DNA of 64,000 nucleotides from Acridotheres tristis (Eukaryota > Chordata > Aves > Passeriformes > Sturnidae): contig CM072886.1 in NCBI GenBank assembly GCA_037013685.1, positions 86,496,922-86,560,921 on the forward strand, given 5' to 3'. Numbering within the stretch: position 1 is the first letter of the stretch; every line of letters begins with the position of its first letter. Under the pieces are notes generated by a model. The model saw only the letters and a program-made list of their open reading frames with translations. It ran no database searches and had not been told where the DNA came from. Of the stretch, positions 51,401 through 60,694 are shown piece after piece. The translations under genes were made by a program, and so were the position numbers.

Positions 51401-54400
51401 TCCTACAAGAGAAGAGCTGGGCAGAAACCAAATACAGAAAATTATACATATATTTTATTTTTTTTTTTTTTTTTACTGCTGGAGTGACTGAATACTAAAG
51501 CAGGTTGCCCTTAGAGGTTACTTCTTTGGATATAACCAAAATTCAACTGGAAAAGGTCATAAAAAACTCACTCCATGTGATCTTACTCTGAGAAGGGGCA
51601 TTGGACTAGCTATCTCCAGAAATCTCATCCAACTTCATCCTTCTGTAATTCCATTACTGAAGTTTCAAAGTCCTGATTTATTTGAGTGCACAAAATCATT
51701 GGACGTATTGTAACAGCAAACTTTCAGGTGCTCAAGTTTGTCTAGCATGATAGAGAGCAGCACCAAGAAATTTAACCACGAGTCAATTTCGAGGAGAATA
51801 GAAAATAGCTACTGACTTATCTCAAGTGTAGCTCCACTATCAGCTGTGGATATTGTCAATATGCCTAGAAGGTTTGAGAAGCTACTCTGTCTGGGATGCT
51901 AACACAATTTCTTCATATTAGGAAGTCAAACTGCTGAGGAGACTGCTCCTGCCACTTCTGGTGCTACAGTGATGTCGTCCATATGCACTGAAAGGCAGAA
52001 GCAATGGAGTCCAAACATCTTTGGTGGAATAGAAGACAGTGATTGACAGATACTTCTTCCAGAGAGAAGTCTCAAAATCCAGATCTAGCTTCTGCAGTTA
52101 TCACAGTAGGTCACATTAAGTTAAATGGTCATTGAGTCCTTTTGTACATTTATACTTTTTCATTACAGCAAACAAACTATGAAAAAATCTTAATTAAAAC
52201 AACATTGAGGATTACTGTTAAAACTGTTAAATGTAATTAAAAGTATTCTATTACTCACCATCAAATCTTTCACTCTGTTGCTTAGCTGATCAATAAATAA
52301 TATCGGAAGGTAATGCACTGTCTTCCCCAACTGAACCCTAGGATGTTTAAACATGGATTTTATGACTGTAGTGATTTAAAAAGAAAACTACTTTTATTCA
52401 AATTAGCATTCATTCATCACTTTCAGATCTACCCATGTAGAAATTTCCCACCATCTTTTCAAGCACATTTTCTTTTAAAACACAACAAGAAATTAGCCAC
52501 TAGCCTAGAAATAATCTTTAATTGAAAGATACTGGTATTGAAAAATTTTGTTTGTTTTTACTCATCTGCAGAAAGACAGAATAAGCAAATAAAAATACAA
52601 ACGAAACTGACTGTGATGATGCTGAAGCTTTTGCATGACCAAGGTAAATTTAAAAGTCTGTGGAAGAGAAACATGCTGGTTTACTGCCATATATTTGTAT
52701 CCTTTGTTTCTAGTATCCCCCTCTTACTGTGACCATGACATTCCTCCACCATCTCCCCCCTCATCGGTGCCTGGCAGGACATCAGCCATGCTCTGGCCAA
52801 CATGCAACCAAGAACATGATGGCTGATGCACAAATGGGAAGGTCCCATTCTACTGCAGGGACTGTACAAGGAGCAGAAATCTTCTCTCCCATCTACAGAA
52901 GCTCCCATTTGGATTGCTATACCACCTCACCAACCTGCGTGAATCCAATAAAAATTTTCCAGCCTTCAAGCCCTCTAACAAATTGGTTACTATAAAGTTA
53001 TTCAGCAAATTATGATCTACATGCAGTTGCTTTGTCAGCGTCTTAGAAAAGTATTTAGCCCAATACCCTAACAGAGACAAATTCTTAAAGTCTTGACTAG
53101 GAAAGAGAATTATCTACACTGTGATGGTCCTGGTAAAAATCTATGGAAGTAGCATCATGTGTGTTTTTAAAGGCTGAAAGTTGAATTTTAGCTGTCAACA
53201 AAAGAAGTCTCTGTGCATGCTAAAGAAAGACTGCATACTAAACATACAATGTCCAACAGTAACACAGAAAAGTATTAAATTGAGGCTCAGAAATAGTGCT
53301 TGGTTATTTAACTGAAGTGATTTAGATTTCTATGCAATAACTACGATTAAAGCTATTAGTGAAGTTAGTGAAATTGCAGCAGGTTATTTTATATACAAAC
53401 TATTTTTCTGTACAATGCAATAACAGACACTTCCTCGTTCATCAACCCCTTTGTGTTATGGGTGTATCTATTCTGGCTGGAAAGCTATCCCAGAACCCTA
53501 GGGTCTGCTGATTAACCAGCTACTTCTGGATTTAAGAAGGTATTTATAAAGAACAGCATCAACATACAGCAGCATAAGTCTACTTATACCCTTCATACTG
53601 GAAATGATTGAAGCAAGCTGTGAGCAGAAGATACTGCCTGAACCTAAAGGCCTAAAACCCCATTACTGTCTGTTAGGATTTTCTTGAGGAAAATAACATA
53701 ACATAGGAATGCACACTGTCAAAAAAAATAAAGCAAATCATAAAGGAAAAAAAGATATCCTAGGACATCAACTGTGCCTCTTCAGCACTTCAGTTTGTAC
53801 GATTTGTAACTTGCAGGTGAAGGATAATTGGAGAGGGTCAAGAGATGGCAATTGCTCTGAAGGCCAGAAGGACAACTGGAGAACAAATAGGTTCGAGGTC
53901 TCTTGTAGCATTTTACCTGTGTCTTTATAGTCCTTCTTTGCCTTACTAAGTTAACTCCACACAGAAAAAATATTCTAAACTCTGAACCGCCCTGGAACCA
54001 GGTTTCTCCAATAAGGCTTTCTAGTACATAGTATCTCAGCAGCAATTTGTAACTTAACAAAACACAGGCATTAAGTGCATCTGCTCTTGTCTCTAGGTGC
54101 CCATTTAAACATAAATACTAAAGAAGGTCAAGGAGGATTTTGGAAGGAATGTGGCATAAGTTTACAACAATGTATCTGACAAAATTAAGTCAACAACTTA
54201 CATTTTCATGTAACGGTGAACATCAGCAGGGAGGGATGATCCATCAAACACAAAATCTTCCACCATGACATTTAAGGTTAGTCTTGACCTCCAGTGAGAG
54301 ACAGGTTCATCCAAGGCATTGGTCTGTTTTTCTGCTTCAATTTGCTTTTAAAAAAGAATAAAAGTACATACTGCTAACCAACCCCAAATTTTGAATAGGG

Positions 54401-57400
54401 TAATAATCTAACTCACAGAATCCAGGGAGTCAACTATATCAAAAACCAGAAGTCCACAAAGAAATAATTTACCTCAATTTTGATCAGATCAAGTATTTTA
54501 CTCAAATACAACAGAATGGATTTTAAAGGCTCACCACAATCTGACACTGAAAAACATCAGTCTATTCACAGCCTAGTTCATCAAGAAGGAATATTCATCT
54601 AATTAACCTTCATGCCTTAGGATACTAATAAGAAAAAAAATCACTTTGAAGTCAGGGTTTTACAGTAATCAGATGTTACTTCAAAACTGGCAAAAGGATG
54701 TGGATGATCAACTAAACATTATCTGTTTCTCTTCATATCTTATTCTGCTGTTTTACAACAGCAAAGTGTATTATTTCACGTGAATTCAATTCACTATAGG
54801 AAGCAGCACCATGCTGGTACAGAGCAATACAGTATTTTTACCAAAAGCAATGAATGAGTGAAACAATTATTGCTAACTAGGGAAGTGTTTTAATAACTAA
54901 CCAGTGTTTTAAAGAGCTCTGCCTCTGCTCTGCTGAGCGGTCTGCTATCAGCATGATAATCAAGAAGAGGATTTTGACTTTTTTTTCTGTTGTATCATCA
55001 TTAGTTTAAAGATGCAAGCACAGCAGATACTAACACCAAAAGTATCTATAAAACAAATTACGTATTTTGCAGATTTTTTAATAGAGGTGGAACACACCTA
55101 CCTGTGTGGCTGATTCACCAGTGAGCAAATTAATCTCTTCTGGTTTGGGGACCATGTATGTGGTCAGAGGGCTTACTATATGCACCTGCTTGCCATCATG
55201 CCAAGGCAAAATGCCAGCATGATGAAGAAATACAAATGCATATAATGTGCCATTATTTCGGGTTTTCTTTGGTACAGAGACATTCACTGTCCTGAAATAC
55301 AAAATAAATATATTATGAGATGACATAGCACATGCTGAAATATTTATCTGTTACTAAACATTTGGGTTGCCTGGAACACAACAATTATATCTGGCTAACA
55401 TGTTCCATGGCTGGATGGGATAATTTTTTTATACTCCAGTACATATCACAATATACGCATTTCCAAAGTTTCACTATTATATTAAGATAATTTAATCTTT
55501 GTCCACTTCCTACTTTATTGCCCTAGATAGCACAGAATTGCATCATCGATTCTTTTGGTGCTTTCCTCTACTGATAGGTCACAGGGCCAAGATTATGACA
55601 GCACTTGTAAAAAAACAGCCTTTATGTGCTGAAGATGCATCACAGATCATATACATGACACAAAGTTTAAAAAGAAAATCACAACGTCTTGCCATGCACT
55701 CTGCATTAATAAAATATCTCCTCAGCTATGGCATGCCAAGCGCAGAACTCTAAACTGGAGCCCCAAACCATGAAGTCACTCCCCTTGTACTAGCCAAGAA
55801 ATCATCCTACTTGCACTCTTGCATAATGCCTCCTCTATTCCTGCAGTCTTGCTCACCTTATTCTGCTCTGAATACTTTCAATGGCTTAGCAGACCCTGTC
55901 AGTAAAACAATTCTTACAAGGCCTGTCAGAGATGAAGTTCAATATGACCTAAACTGCAACCAACAAGTTCTTTAGTCATAGAAAATCAAGAGAGTAAAAT
56001 AACCTTGGAGACTATGATAAGAGAGTCAAGAATGGGCAATTATTTTAAACAAACAAAACTAAAGTGAGACAGCAAATATGAAGAACAAAACAAGTAGTTC
56101 TAGCCATTTTAATTGTTCAGAGGCATATGCAGAGTGCAGTATTCTACTAAAAAATTTCTCTAAGGGCACAGTCTTGGCATCAATGTGGCTTCTCAAGATC
56201 CCCAAACCCCAGACTATCAGAAAAAAAAAGTTATTCTTTTCTTGTGTGATTTTTAGCAGAGAAATAGTTATGGAAGAGTGTGTTGCTAAAACAGGACGGG
56301 AGAACATAGTTTGATGCCCAAGTGCTGTTTCTAGTCTGAAGCAACAGCAATTAAGAACAAAACAAAACACATAACCAGTGTCCTACCTACGTGATTAGAG
56401 GCAAATCTGAAGCATTTCCAGGCACATTTTTCTTTAGATTTTCTTAATGGAAAATAATTTTTACTATTATAAGCAAGGCACATTTCTGCAAAATGTTTGC
56501 TTATATGGCTGAGAATAGCACGCTGATACAAGCTAATCAATAGTGAAATCTGTCTTGGCATCATTGCATACTTCCATCCATGTAACTCCTAGTTAGGATG
56601 CACACTTCAGAATTCCACAAAGAACTCTGATACCTTGGATACTACTGGTCCAGACCCTTACCTTTCAAATTTGGACTCAATATCAAAATCCTCCACATTC
56701 AAAACGAGATCTATGTTACTCTCAGCACCAATGCTTGACCGTGTGGTAGTGTACACGCTTAACTGAAATCAGAACACAGCACAGAGAAATTAAGAGTATG
56801 GAAATAAATTCATGTATAACTACATTTAGAGTACAGGTCTGTCTTTCAGCTTCGCTAATTCTCCCTCTTGCAGGAAGGTTGTACACACAGGGAAAGAAAA
56901 GTGTACTCAAAAAAAAGTCTTTCAGCTCTTTTTGGGGGCAGAAACACAGCCACTAAATACATTTTAATGGGATGACCTGCTCTGGAAGTTGAAGGAAGTG
57001 GAGCCATTTCACAGAACCAGAGACCTTATCAGTAAAGGAAAGGGTCTCTGTCAGGGCTGGAAAGGACCTCTGGAGATCACTTTGTCTAACCCCACTGCCA
57101 AGGCACGGTGACCTAGAACAGGTAACACAGGAACACATTTAGATGGGTTTGGAATGCCTCCAGACAGGGAGGCTCCACCATCTCCCTGGGCAGCCTGTTC
57201 CAGGGCTCTGCAACCCTCAACAGAATGAAGTTCTTTCTCACATCGAAGTGAGAGTTCTTGTATTTTAGTTTGTAGCCATTACTCCTCATCCTGTCGCCAG
57301 GCACCACTTAGAAGAGTCTGGCACCATCCCCTTGGCACCCATCCTTTGAGATATTTATACGAATTAACGACACCCTTTCTCAGTCTTCTCTAGACTAAAC

Positions 57401-57838
57401 AGGCCCAGCGTTTCTTCCGCAACGCTGCTCTAACCAGTACGTGTGTGACAGCAGATACACGAAATCAGTAAAAAACACCAACCTAAGTCCTACCCGTGCA
57501 CCAGCCAAGGGAGCTCTCCACAAGGCCCAGCGGTACCGAGAGGGCGTGGGAGCGGCTCGCCCGGAAGGGAGCGGGGACAGGGGCCAGAAGTGGAGTCAGA
57601 GGGCACGGACAGGGACAGAGGGCAGGGACAGCGGTGGCGCCGAGGGCCGCGCCCACCCGCTCACCTGAAGCTTAGGCCTCCGAGCCAAGTAGGGCCAGAC
57701 GCATCCCCCGGCCGCGCCGTCCGCAGCCGTCGGGCAGGGCCGAGTGTAGACGATGCCGTACATGACCCAGCAGGTGTGCGCCACGTACACGGCGAACACG
57801 CCCACCACCAGGCTGGTGAAGGAGCTGCGGCTCAGCAT
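36375..57838 (-). CDS. CLPTM1L: CLPTM1L, CLPTM1-like lipid scramblase (gene span, 17 coding exons)
   Basis: Multi-spanning ER membrane protein of the CLPTM1 family, also called cisplatin resistance-related protein 9. In mammals it is reported to scramble glucosaminyl-phosphatidylinositol across the ER membrane for GPI-anchor synthesis. Seventeen exons with GT/AG borders join in phase to 541 codons plus stop (human 538). Visible features: N-terminal membrane segment (~8-30), luminal domain with NVS (N95), NGT (N105) and NRS (N232) glycosylation sequons, membrane segments at ~287-300, ~335-362, ~406-425, ~443-458 and ~484-490, and a basic C-terminus. Identity to the human protein is very high ([37 protein letters not shown]). 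Minus strand, upstream of TERT in the same orientation, as in mammals. Confidence 0.97.
37190..37262 (+). repeat. T/G-rich low-complexity tract in CLPTM1L intron 16
   Basis: Runs of TTTTGTTTTTG and TTTGTTTGTTTTTTGGTGG. The open frame across it is a composition artefact. Confidence 0.85.
37653..37768 (-). CDS. CLPTM1L: CLPTM1L exon 16 (residues 476-513)
   Basis: [20 protein letters not shown] then [18 protein letters not shown], the most conserved block of the CLPTM1 family. 116 nt; acceptor TTGTAG|GCA, donor GATG|GTACAA. Confidence 0.96.
37769..40853 (-). other. CLPTM1L intron 15
   Basis: About 3.1 kb, the largest CLPTM1L intron. No exon, RNA gene or repeat family was recognised; several short frames show no conserved motif. 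Confidence 0.6.
40854..40898 (-). CDS. CLPTM1L: CLPTM1L exon 15 (residues 461-475)
   Basis: [15 protein letters not shown], human [15 protein letters not shown]. 45 nt, phase 0; acceptor TTTTAG|ATG, donor CAAA|GTAAGT. Confidence 0.95.
40981..41036 (-). CDS. CLPTM1L: CLPTM1L exon 14 (residues 442-460)
   Basis: [19 protein letters not shown], a membrane segment with the conserved [10 protein letters not shown] end. 56 nt; acceptor CTTCAG|GAG, donor CAAG|GTAAGA. Only 82 bases separate it from exon 15. Confidence 0.95.
41319..41353 (-). CDS. CLPTM1L: CLPTM1L exon 13 (residues 430-441)
   Basis: [12 protein letters not shown], identical to human here. Microexon-sized, 35 nt; acceptor TTGTAG|CTG, donor AATG|GTGAGT. 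Confidence 0.94.
42648..42730 (-). CDS. CLPTM1L: CLPTM1L exon 12 (residues 403-429)
   Basis: [20 protein letters not shown] then LLNVKYK, a membrane segment conserved in the family. 83 nt; acceptor TATTAG|GCT, donor AAAAG|GTACTG. Confidence 0.95.
43367..43417 (-). CDS. CLPTM1L: CLPTM1L exon 11 (residues 386-402)
   Basis: [17 protein letters not shown], 17 codons; human FGTYSESERKTEEYDTQ. Acceptor TTGCAG|TTT, donor CCAG|GTAAGA. Confidence 0.95.
44073..44113. repeat. 21-bp tandem duplication (CLPTM1L intron 10)
   Basis: CAGTTTCTTTATTTCAAAA occurs twice in direct succession (44073-44093 and from 44094). Confidence 0.85.
44441..44506 (-). CDS. CLPTM1L: CLPTM1L exon 10 (residues 364-385)
   Basis: [20 protein letters not shown] then FQ. 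Basic amphipathic segment. 66 nt, phase 0; acceptor TCACAG|CTC, donor TCAG|GTATTG. Human has FWRGLMPEFQ at the end. Confidence 0.94.
45638..45670. repeat. Three 11-bp direct repeats (CLPTM1L intron 9)
   Basis: TCAGAATGACC, TCAGAATGATC and TCAGAATCATT follow each other without a gap; with the ATCATTC just upstream the last copies can pair as an inverted repeat. Confidence 0.8.
45892..45995 (-). CDS. CLPTM1L: CLPTM1L exon 9 (residues 329-363)
   Basis: [20 protein letters not shown] then [14 protein letters not shown], two hydrophobic segments around the conserved DEQTS turn. 104 nt; acceptor GTCTAG|TGC, donor TGAG|GTGAGT. Confidence 0.95.
47316..47400 (-). CDS. CLPTM1L: CLPTM1L exon 8 (residues 301-328)
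   Basis: [20 protein letters not shown] then MIGMSTKA, a family-diagnostic block with a basic cytosolic or loop patch. 85 nt; acceptor TTGCAG|CTT, donor GCAG|GTATGG. Confidence 0.95.
48940..49034 (-). CDS. CLPTM1L: CLPTM1L exon 7 (residues 269-300)
   Basis: [17 protein letters not shown] then [14 protein letters not shown], the first hydrophobic segment of the membrane core. 95 nt; acceptor TTGTAG|GTT, donor CCAT|GTAAGT. Confidence 0.95.
50112..50229 (-). CDS. CLPTM1L: CLPTM1L exon 6 (residues 230-268)
   Basis: [39 protein letters not shown]. Sequon NRS at N232. 118 nt; acceptor TGCAG|GTT, donor TTTG|GTATGC. Confidence 0.95.
51460..51475 (+). repeat. Poly-T run in CLPTM1L intron 5
   Basis: An almost pure T run directly left of the CR1 fragment at ~51500. 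Confidence 0.85.
51500..51658 (+). repeat. Diverged CR1 3'-end fragment in CLPTM1L intron 5
   Basis: AAGCAGGTTGCCCTTAGAGG, CATTGGACTAGCTATCTCCA, GAAATCTCATCCAACTTCAT and CCTTCTGTAATTCC follow the CR1 tail consensus (GGACTAGATGATCTCCAGAG, then CCTTCCAACCT). Older than the other copies. Confidence 0.7.
52259..52337 (-). CDS. CLPTM1L: CLPTM1L exon 5 (residues 203-229)
   Basis: [18 protein letters not shown] then SNRVKDLM. 79 nt; acceptor CCTAG|GGT, donor GATG|GTGAGT. Confidence 0.95.
52338..54201 (-). other. CLPTM1L intron 4
   Basis: 1.9 kb. A more C-rich island at about 52730-52960 carries an AATAAA and small overlapping frames, but matches no family I recognise. The rest is AT-rich and unassigned. 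Confidence 0.5.
54202..54344 (-). CDS. CLPTM1L: CLPTM1L exon 4 (residues 156-202)
   Basis: [45 protein letters not shown]. 143 nt; acceptor TAAAAG|CAA, donor AAAT|GTAAGT. Human has MADNF where this reads MVEDF. Confidence 0.95.
55102..55291 (-). CDS. CLPTM1L: CLPTM1L exon 3 (residues 92-155)
   Basis: [59 protein letters not shown]. Two N-glycosylation sequons (N95, N105). 190 nt; acceptor TTTCAG|GAC, donor ACAG|GTAGG. Confidence 0.96.
56662..56762 (-). CDS. CLPTM1L: CLPTM1L exon 2 (residues 59-91)
   Basis: [20 protein letters not shown] then [13 protein letters not shown], luminal domain. 101 nt; acceptor TTTCAG|TTA, donor GAAAG|GTAAGG. Confidence 0.95.
57040..57425 (-). repeat. CR1 LINE 3' fragment in CLPTM1L intron 1
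   Basis: AGGGCTGGAAAGGACCTCTG, GGAGGCTCCACCATCTCCCT, GGCAGCCTGTTCCAGGGCTC, CATTACTCCTCATCCTGTCG and CTAAACAGGCCCAGCGTTTC are the complement of a CR1 tail. Inserted in the same sense as CLPTM1L, ending about 100 bases from the CpG island. Confidence 0.94.
57665..57838 (-). CDS. CLPTM1L: CLPTM1L exon 1 (residues 1-58)
   Basis: [20 protein letters not shown] then [15 protein letters not shown] and [11 protein letters not shown], matching the human start MWSGRSSF. The ATG at 57838 has A at -3. An in-frame ATG 39 codons upstream (57955) is in CpG-island DNA without family similarity. The loop between two cysteines is five residues longer than in human ([10 protein letters not shown]). Donor CAG|GTGAG. 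Confidence 0.95.
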
Positions 57839-57966
57839 GGTGACAGCGCCGATGGCGATGGCGGCGGCCGCCCCCGCCCCCCGCCGCAGCCCCGCTCGGG
57901 ATCCGCCGCCACCGCTCGCGCATCCCCCACGCACCGCCCACCCCGCCCCGCCCACCGGCTATACGC

Positions 57967-57975
57967 CACTTCCGG
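57967..57975 (-). promoter_or_regulatory. ETS/GABP-type site upstream of CLPTM1L
   Basis: CACTTCCGG as printed, CCGGAAGTG in the gene's sense, ~130 bases upstream of the start codon. This is a typical housekeeping-promoter element; function is inferred from the motif only. Confidence 0.5.
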
Positions 57976-58184
57976 CGGGCGCGGGAGGCCCCACGGCGCC
58001 CCCTCCACCTCGGCCCCGCCCCCTCCATCCCCGGCCCCGCCCCCGCCCGGGCCCCGGCGCGGGGACCGCGCGCGCCCCGCGGGGACGGAACGGCCCCTCG
58101 CGGGGGCCGCTAGGGGGCGCTGTGTGCGCGGCCCGGCCCCGGGAGCGCTCCGGGCTCCGAGCAGGGGGAGCCGCGCTCAGGGCT

Positions 58185-58627
58185 GGAGCAGGGACACTGA
58201 GGGGCTGGAGCCGATCCGGAGAAGGGCACTGAAGATGGGGAAGGGCCTGGAGCACGAGTCCCGTGCGGAGCAGCTGAGGGAGCTGGGGGTGTTCAGCCTG
58301 GAGAAAAAGAGGCTTGGGGGGACCTTATTACTCTACAACTCCTGAGTGTGGCCAGCTGAGGGTCGGCCTCTTCTCCCAGGTAACAGGATGAGAGGACAAA
58401 GTCTTTAGCTGCACGTGGGAGTTTAGGTTGCACGTCAGGAGGAATTTCCTCACAGAAAGGGTGATTAGATGTTGGAACGGGCTGCCCAGGGAGATGGAGT
58501 TGGATGATGGATCCCTGTGAGGTGTTCAAGGAAAGACGGAACCTCTATGGTCTGACTGATGGCATAGGTTGGACTCCATGATCTCAGAGGGCTGTTCCAG
58601 CCGAATGGATTCTGATAATTCTATGAT
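58185..58627 (+). repeat. CR1 LINE 3' fragment upstream of CLPTM1L
   Basis: GGAGCAGCTGAGGGAGCTGG, GGTGTTCAGCCTGGAGAAAA, AGGAGGAATTTCCTCACAGA, GGGCTGCCCAGGGAGATGGA, GGTTGGACTCCATGATCTCA, ending in AATTCTATGATTACC. Among the best preserved CR1 copies in the window. Confidence 0.95.
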
Positions 58628-58664
58628 TACCATCATTATTATCATTATCACCATTATTACCATC
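58625..58664 (+). repeat. ATT/ATC trinucleotide microsatellite
   Basis: CATCATTATTATCATTATCA followed by CCATTATTACC, grown directly from the CR1 3' end. Confidence 0.85.
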
Positions 58665-59005
58665 AGTCACTCTTCTCTCCTAGGCCTGAGCCTCAAACAT
58701 TGTCCATCAAGGGAGCTGGGAAGGCTCTTCCTGGCCCTGTGCTTGGATTGAAAAATAAAAGCATTTCCTGTAGTCCTTGCATGTGTGCTTTTGTGTGGGC
58801 CAGCCAGAAGAAAGCAATGATGTGTGTACTCACCTCAAGTTCTCCTCAGCTGAGAGGCTTGGGCAGAAGGTGCGCAGGGGCAGAAGAGGCACAGGCACGA
58901 ATTACAACTCAGTGCCCCAGCAGCTCAGCGAAGTGGCACAACCAGGAGTTTCCTTGCAACACAGATGAGAAAACAGTCACTTGGGAGGGTGAAGGGCATT
59001 CAGGC
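58665..59005. other. Intergenic, unassigned
   Basis: Moderately GC-rich DNA between CR1 and the provirus; has AATAAA at about 58755 but no supporting coding exon. Nothing recognised. Confidence 0.5.
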
Positions 59006-59361
59006 TATCCTGGTTTCAGCTGGGATAGAGTTAATTTTTTTCCCAGTAGCTGGTACACAGCTGTGTTTTGGGTTTAGCATGAGACTAATGGTAGCACACT
59101 GATGGTTTGGTTGTTGCTCAGCAGTGTTTACCTCAAGTCAAGGACTTTCAGCATTCCGTGGTCTGCCAGTGAGGAGATGCTGGGAGGTAGCACAGCTGGA
59201 ACAGCTGGCCCAAAATGTACAAGGGATATTCCATACCATAGAATGTCACGCCTAGTATATAAACTGGGGGGTGTTACTGGAAGGGGCTGATCACTGCTTA
59301 GGAACAGAGTCCGGCATCAGTCAGCATGTGGTGAGTAACTCTATCATGCAGCACTTCTTTT
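59006..59361 (+). mobile_element. 5' LTR of ERVL-like provirus, 3' part deleted
   Basis: Starts TATCCTGGTTTCAGCTGGGA then TAGAGTTAA, continues CAGTAGCTGGTAC, AGTCAAGGACTTTCAGC, and has a TATATAAA box at ~59255. Compared with the right-hand LTR, roughly 200 bases before the primer-binding region are missing. Confidence 0.8.
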
Positions 59362-59450
59362 TGGCACCTGATATGGGGCCCAGCAATAATGATAAATCTG
59401 ACTAGAATGCATTAGAATAAATACAAGTATTCATTATGTTAGTTTCATAG

Positions 59451-59822
59451 TTGTTGGTCACAATGTTGATTTATTTGCTCTCAGAATTGGTGTGCTTTTT
59501 CTTAACGTTACATTATGTGTTACCTTACTTGTGGTATGTGTTCCCTGTTGTGCTGTTTATCACTCATGGGGACAGAACTAAGGTTATAATTTGGTTGTAC
59601 TTTACAACTCTGGCTTATGATATGATGGAATGGCTGGCCTTGGAACTAACCTGGTGTTTCTACTCAGCACTGCTGTCAGCTCTGCACTTTGGGAGCCATC
59701 TGTGGAAAATTATTAATAATGATGCCTTTTACCTTTTCTGCTTGGAGAACCAATCCATGGAGGAGACACCTTTTGAAAATTTTGAATTGGTTGTTCAAAC
59801 CAGCCTGTTCCTATTGCTATGA
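59451..59822 (+). CDS. Hydrophobic 123-codon frame in provirus leader
   Basis: An intact frame between the primer-binding-like region and the nested LTR. The product is strongly hydrophobic with several possible membrane segments (for example LLSELVCFFLTLHYVLPYLW and VIIWLYFTTLAYDMM) and has no retroviral gag motif I recognise. I recall similar sequence in the leader of other avian ERVL copies, so it may belong to the element and not be chance. No expression evidence is visible. It should be regarded as a proviral relic. Confidence 0.35.
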   Translation: MLVTMLIYLLSELVCFFLTLHYVLPYLWYVFPVVLFITHGDRTKVIIWLYFTTLAYDMMEWLALELTWCFYSALLSALHFGSHLWKIINNDAFYLFCLENQSMEETPFENFELVVQTSLFLLL

Positions 59823-59988
59823 CTCCTGCATGTGTTCCAGGTCTGGTCTAAGGTCAAACAGCTATTTAAGAATCCTACCCAGAGACCTGCCCTGGGACAG
59901 GATACTTCCTAAGTGGCAGGGTGTGGGAGTGTATTGGATCTGCATGTCCAAACATTGGTAGCAGGAGGGGGGCTGCAGGGGTGGCTTC

Positions 59989-60694
59989 TGTGAGAAGCTG
60001 CCAGAAGCTTCCTCCGTGTCCAGCAGACCAATCCCTGGTAGTCCCAAAGCTGGACATGCTGCTGGTCAAGGCAGGGCCAAATAGAAATGGTAATGCCTCT
60101 ATGACAACATATATAAGAAAAAAAAAGAAAAAGAGATCCACCTGCAGCCTGTGCAGATGGATGCCTGAGAGCAGGCTGTGACTCCAGGGGAGGTCCATGG
60201 AGAGAGGAGCCCATGCTGGAGCAGCCTGTCCTGGAAGGACTGCACCTTGTGGAAGAGTGACCCATGCTGCAGCAGTTTTGGGAGGATTGTTGCCCATGGG
60301 ATGGACTCATGCTGGAGAAGTCAATGGAGAACATGGGATCCCATGGCAGAGCAAAGGAAGGGCTCCTCTCCAGTGGGAGAAATGACAGGTGACGAACTGA
60401 CCATCACTCCCATTCCCTGTTTCCCTGCACCACTGGGGGAGGAGGTAAAGCTGAGAGGGAGGGAGAGGTGGGGGGGGGAAGGTGTTTTTAAGGTTTTATC
60501 TCTTATACTGCTGTTTGTTAGTGATAAATTTAATTAATATCTGTAATTCTAGCCTGTTTTGTCTGTAGCAGTATTCCATGAGTGATCTCTCTCCGTTCTT
60601 AACTCGTGAACCCTTTGTTACTGTCCAGTTGTGGAGGAGAGTGAGAGAAAGGCTTCAGTGGGTGCCTGGAATCCATCCAGGCCAACCCACTACA
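59989..60694 (+). mobile_element. Second, unrelated LTR nested in the provirus (solo LTR)
   Basis: Runs from TGTGAGAAGCTGCCAGAAGC to GGCCAACCCACTACA. It carries ATATATAAG at ~60110, imperfect repeats of the type CCATGCTGGAGCAG, a G run near 60470 and the GTGAGTGATCTCTC-like segment (here ATGAGTGATCTCTCTC), all features of a common avian LTR family. No internal sequence remains. GTGGC (59981) and GTGGG (60695) may be a decayed duplication if the true start is slightly left. Confidence 0.75.

Larger units (their letters stand above)
57530..58250. promoter_or_regulatory. CpG island and promoter region of CLPTM1L
   Basis: Dense CpG over exon 1 and ~400 bases upstream. It contains GC boxes on the minus strand at 58014-58023 and 58035-58048 (CCCCGCCC as printed). 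The 251-codon plus-strand frame and the other long frames here reflect GC content, not genes. Its right edge runs into a CR1. Confidence 0.75.

Noticed and set aside
57590..58345. 251-codon plus-strand open frame opposite CLPTM1L exon 1
   Set aside because: Antisense to a confirmed exon and CpG island, runs into a CR1, and shows only proline/arginine-rich composition.
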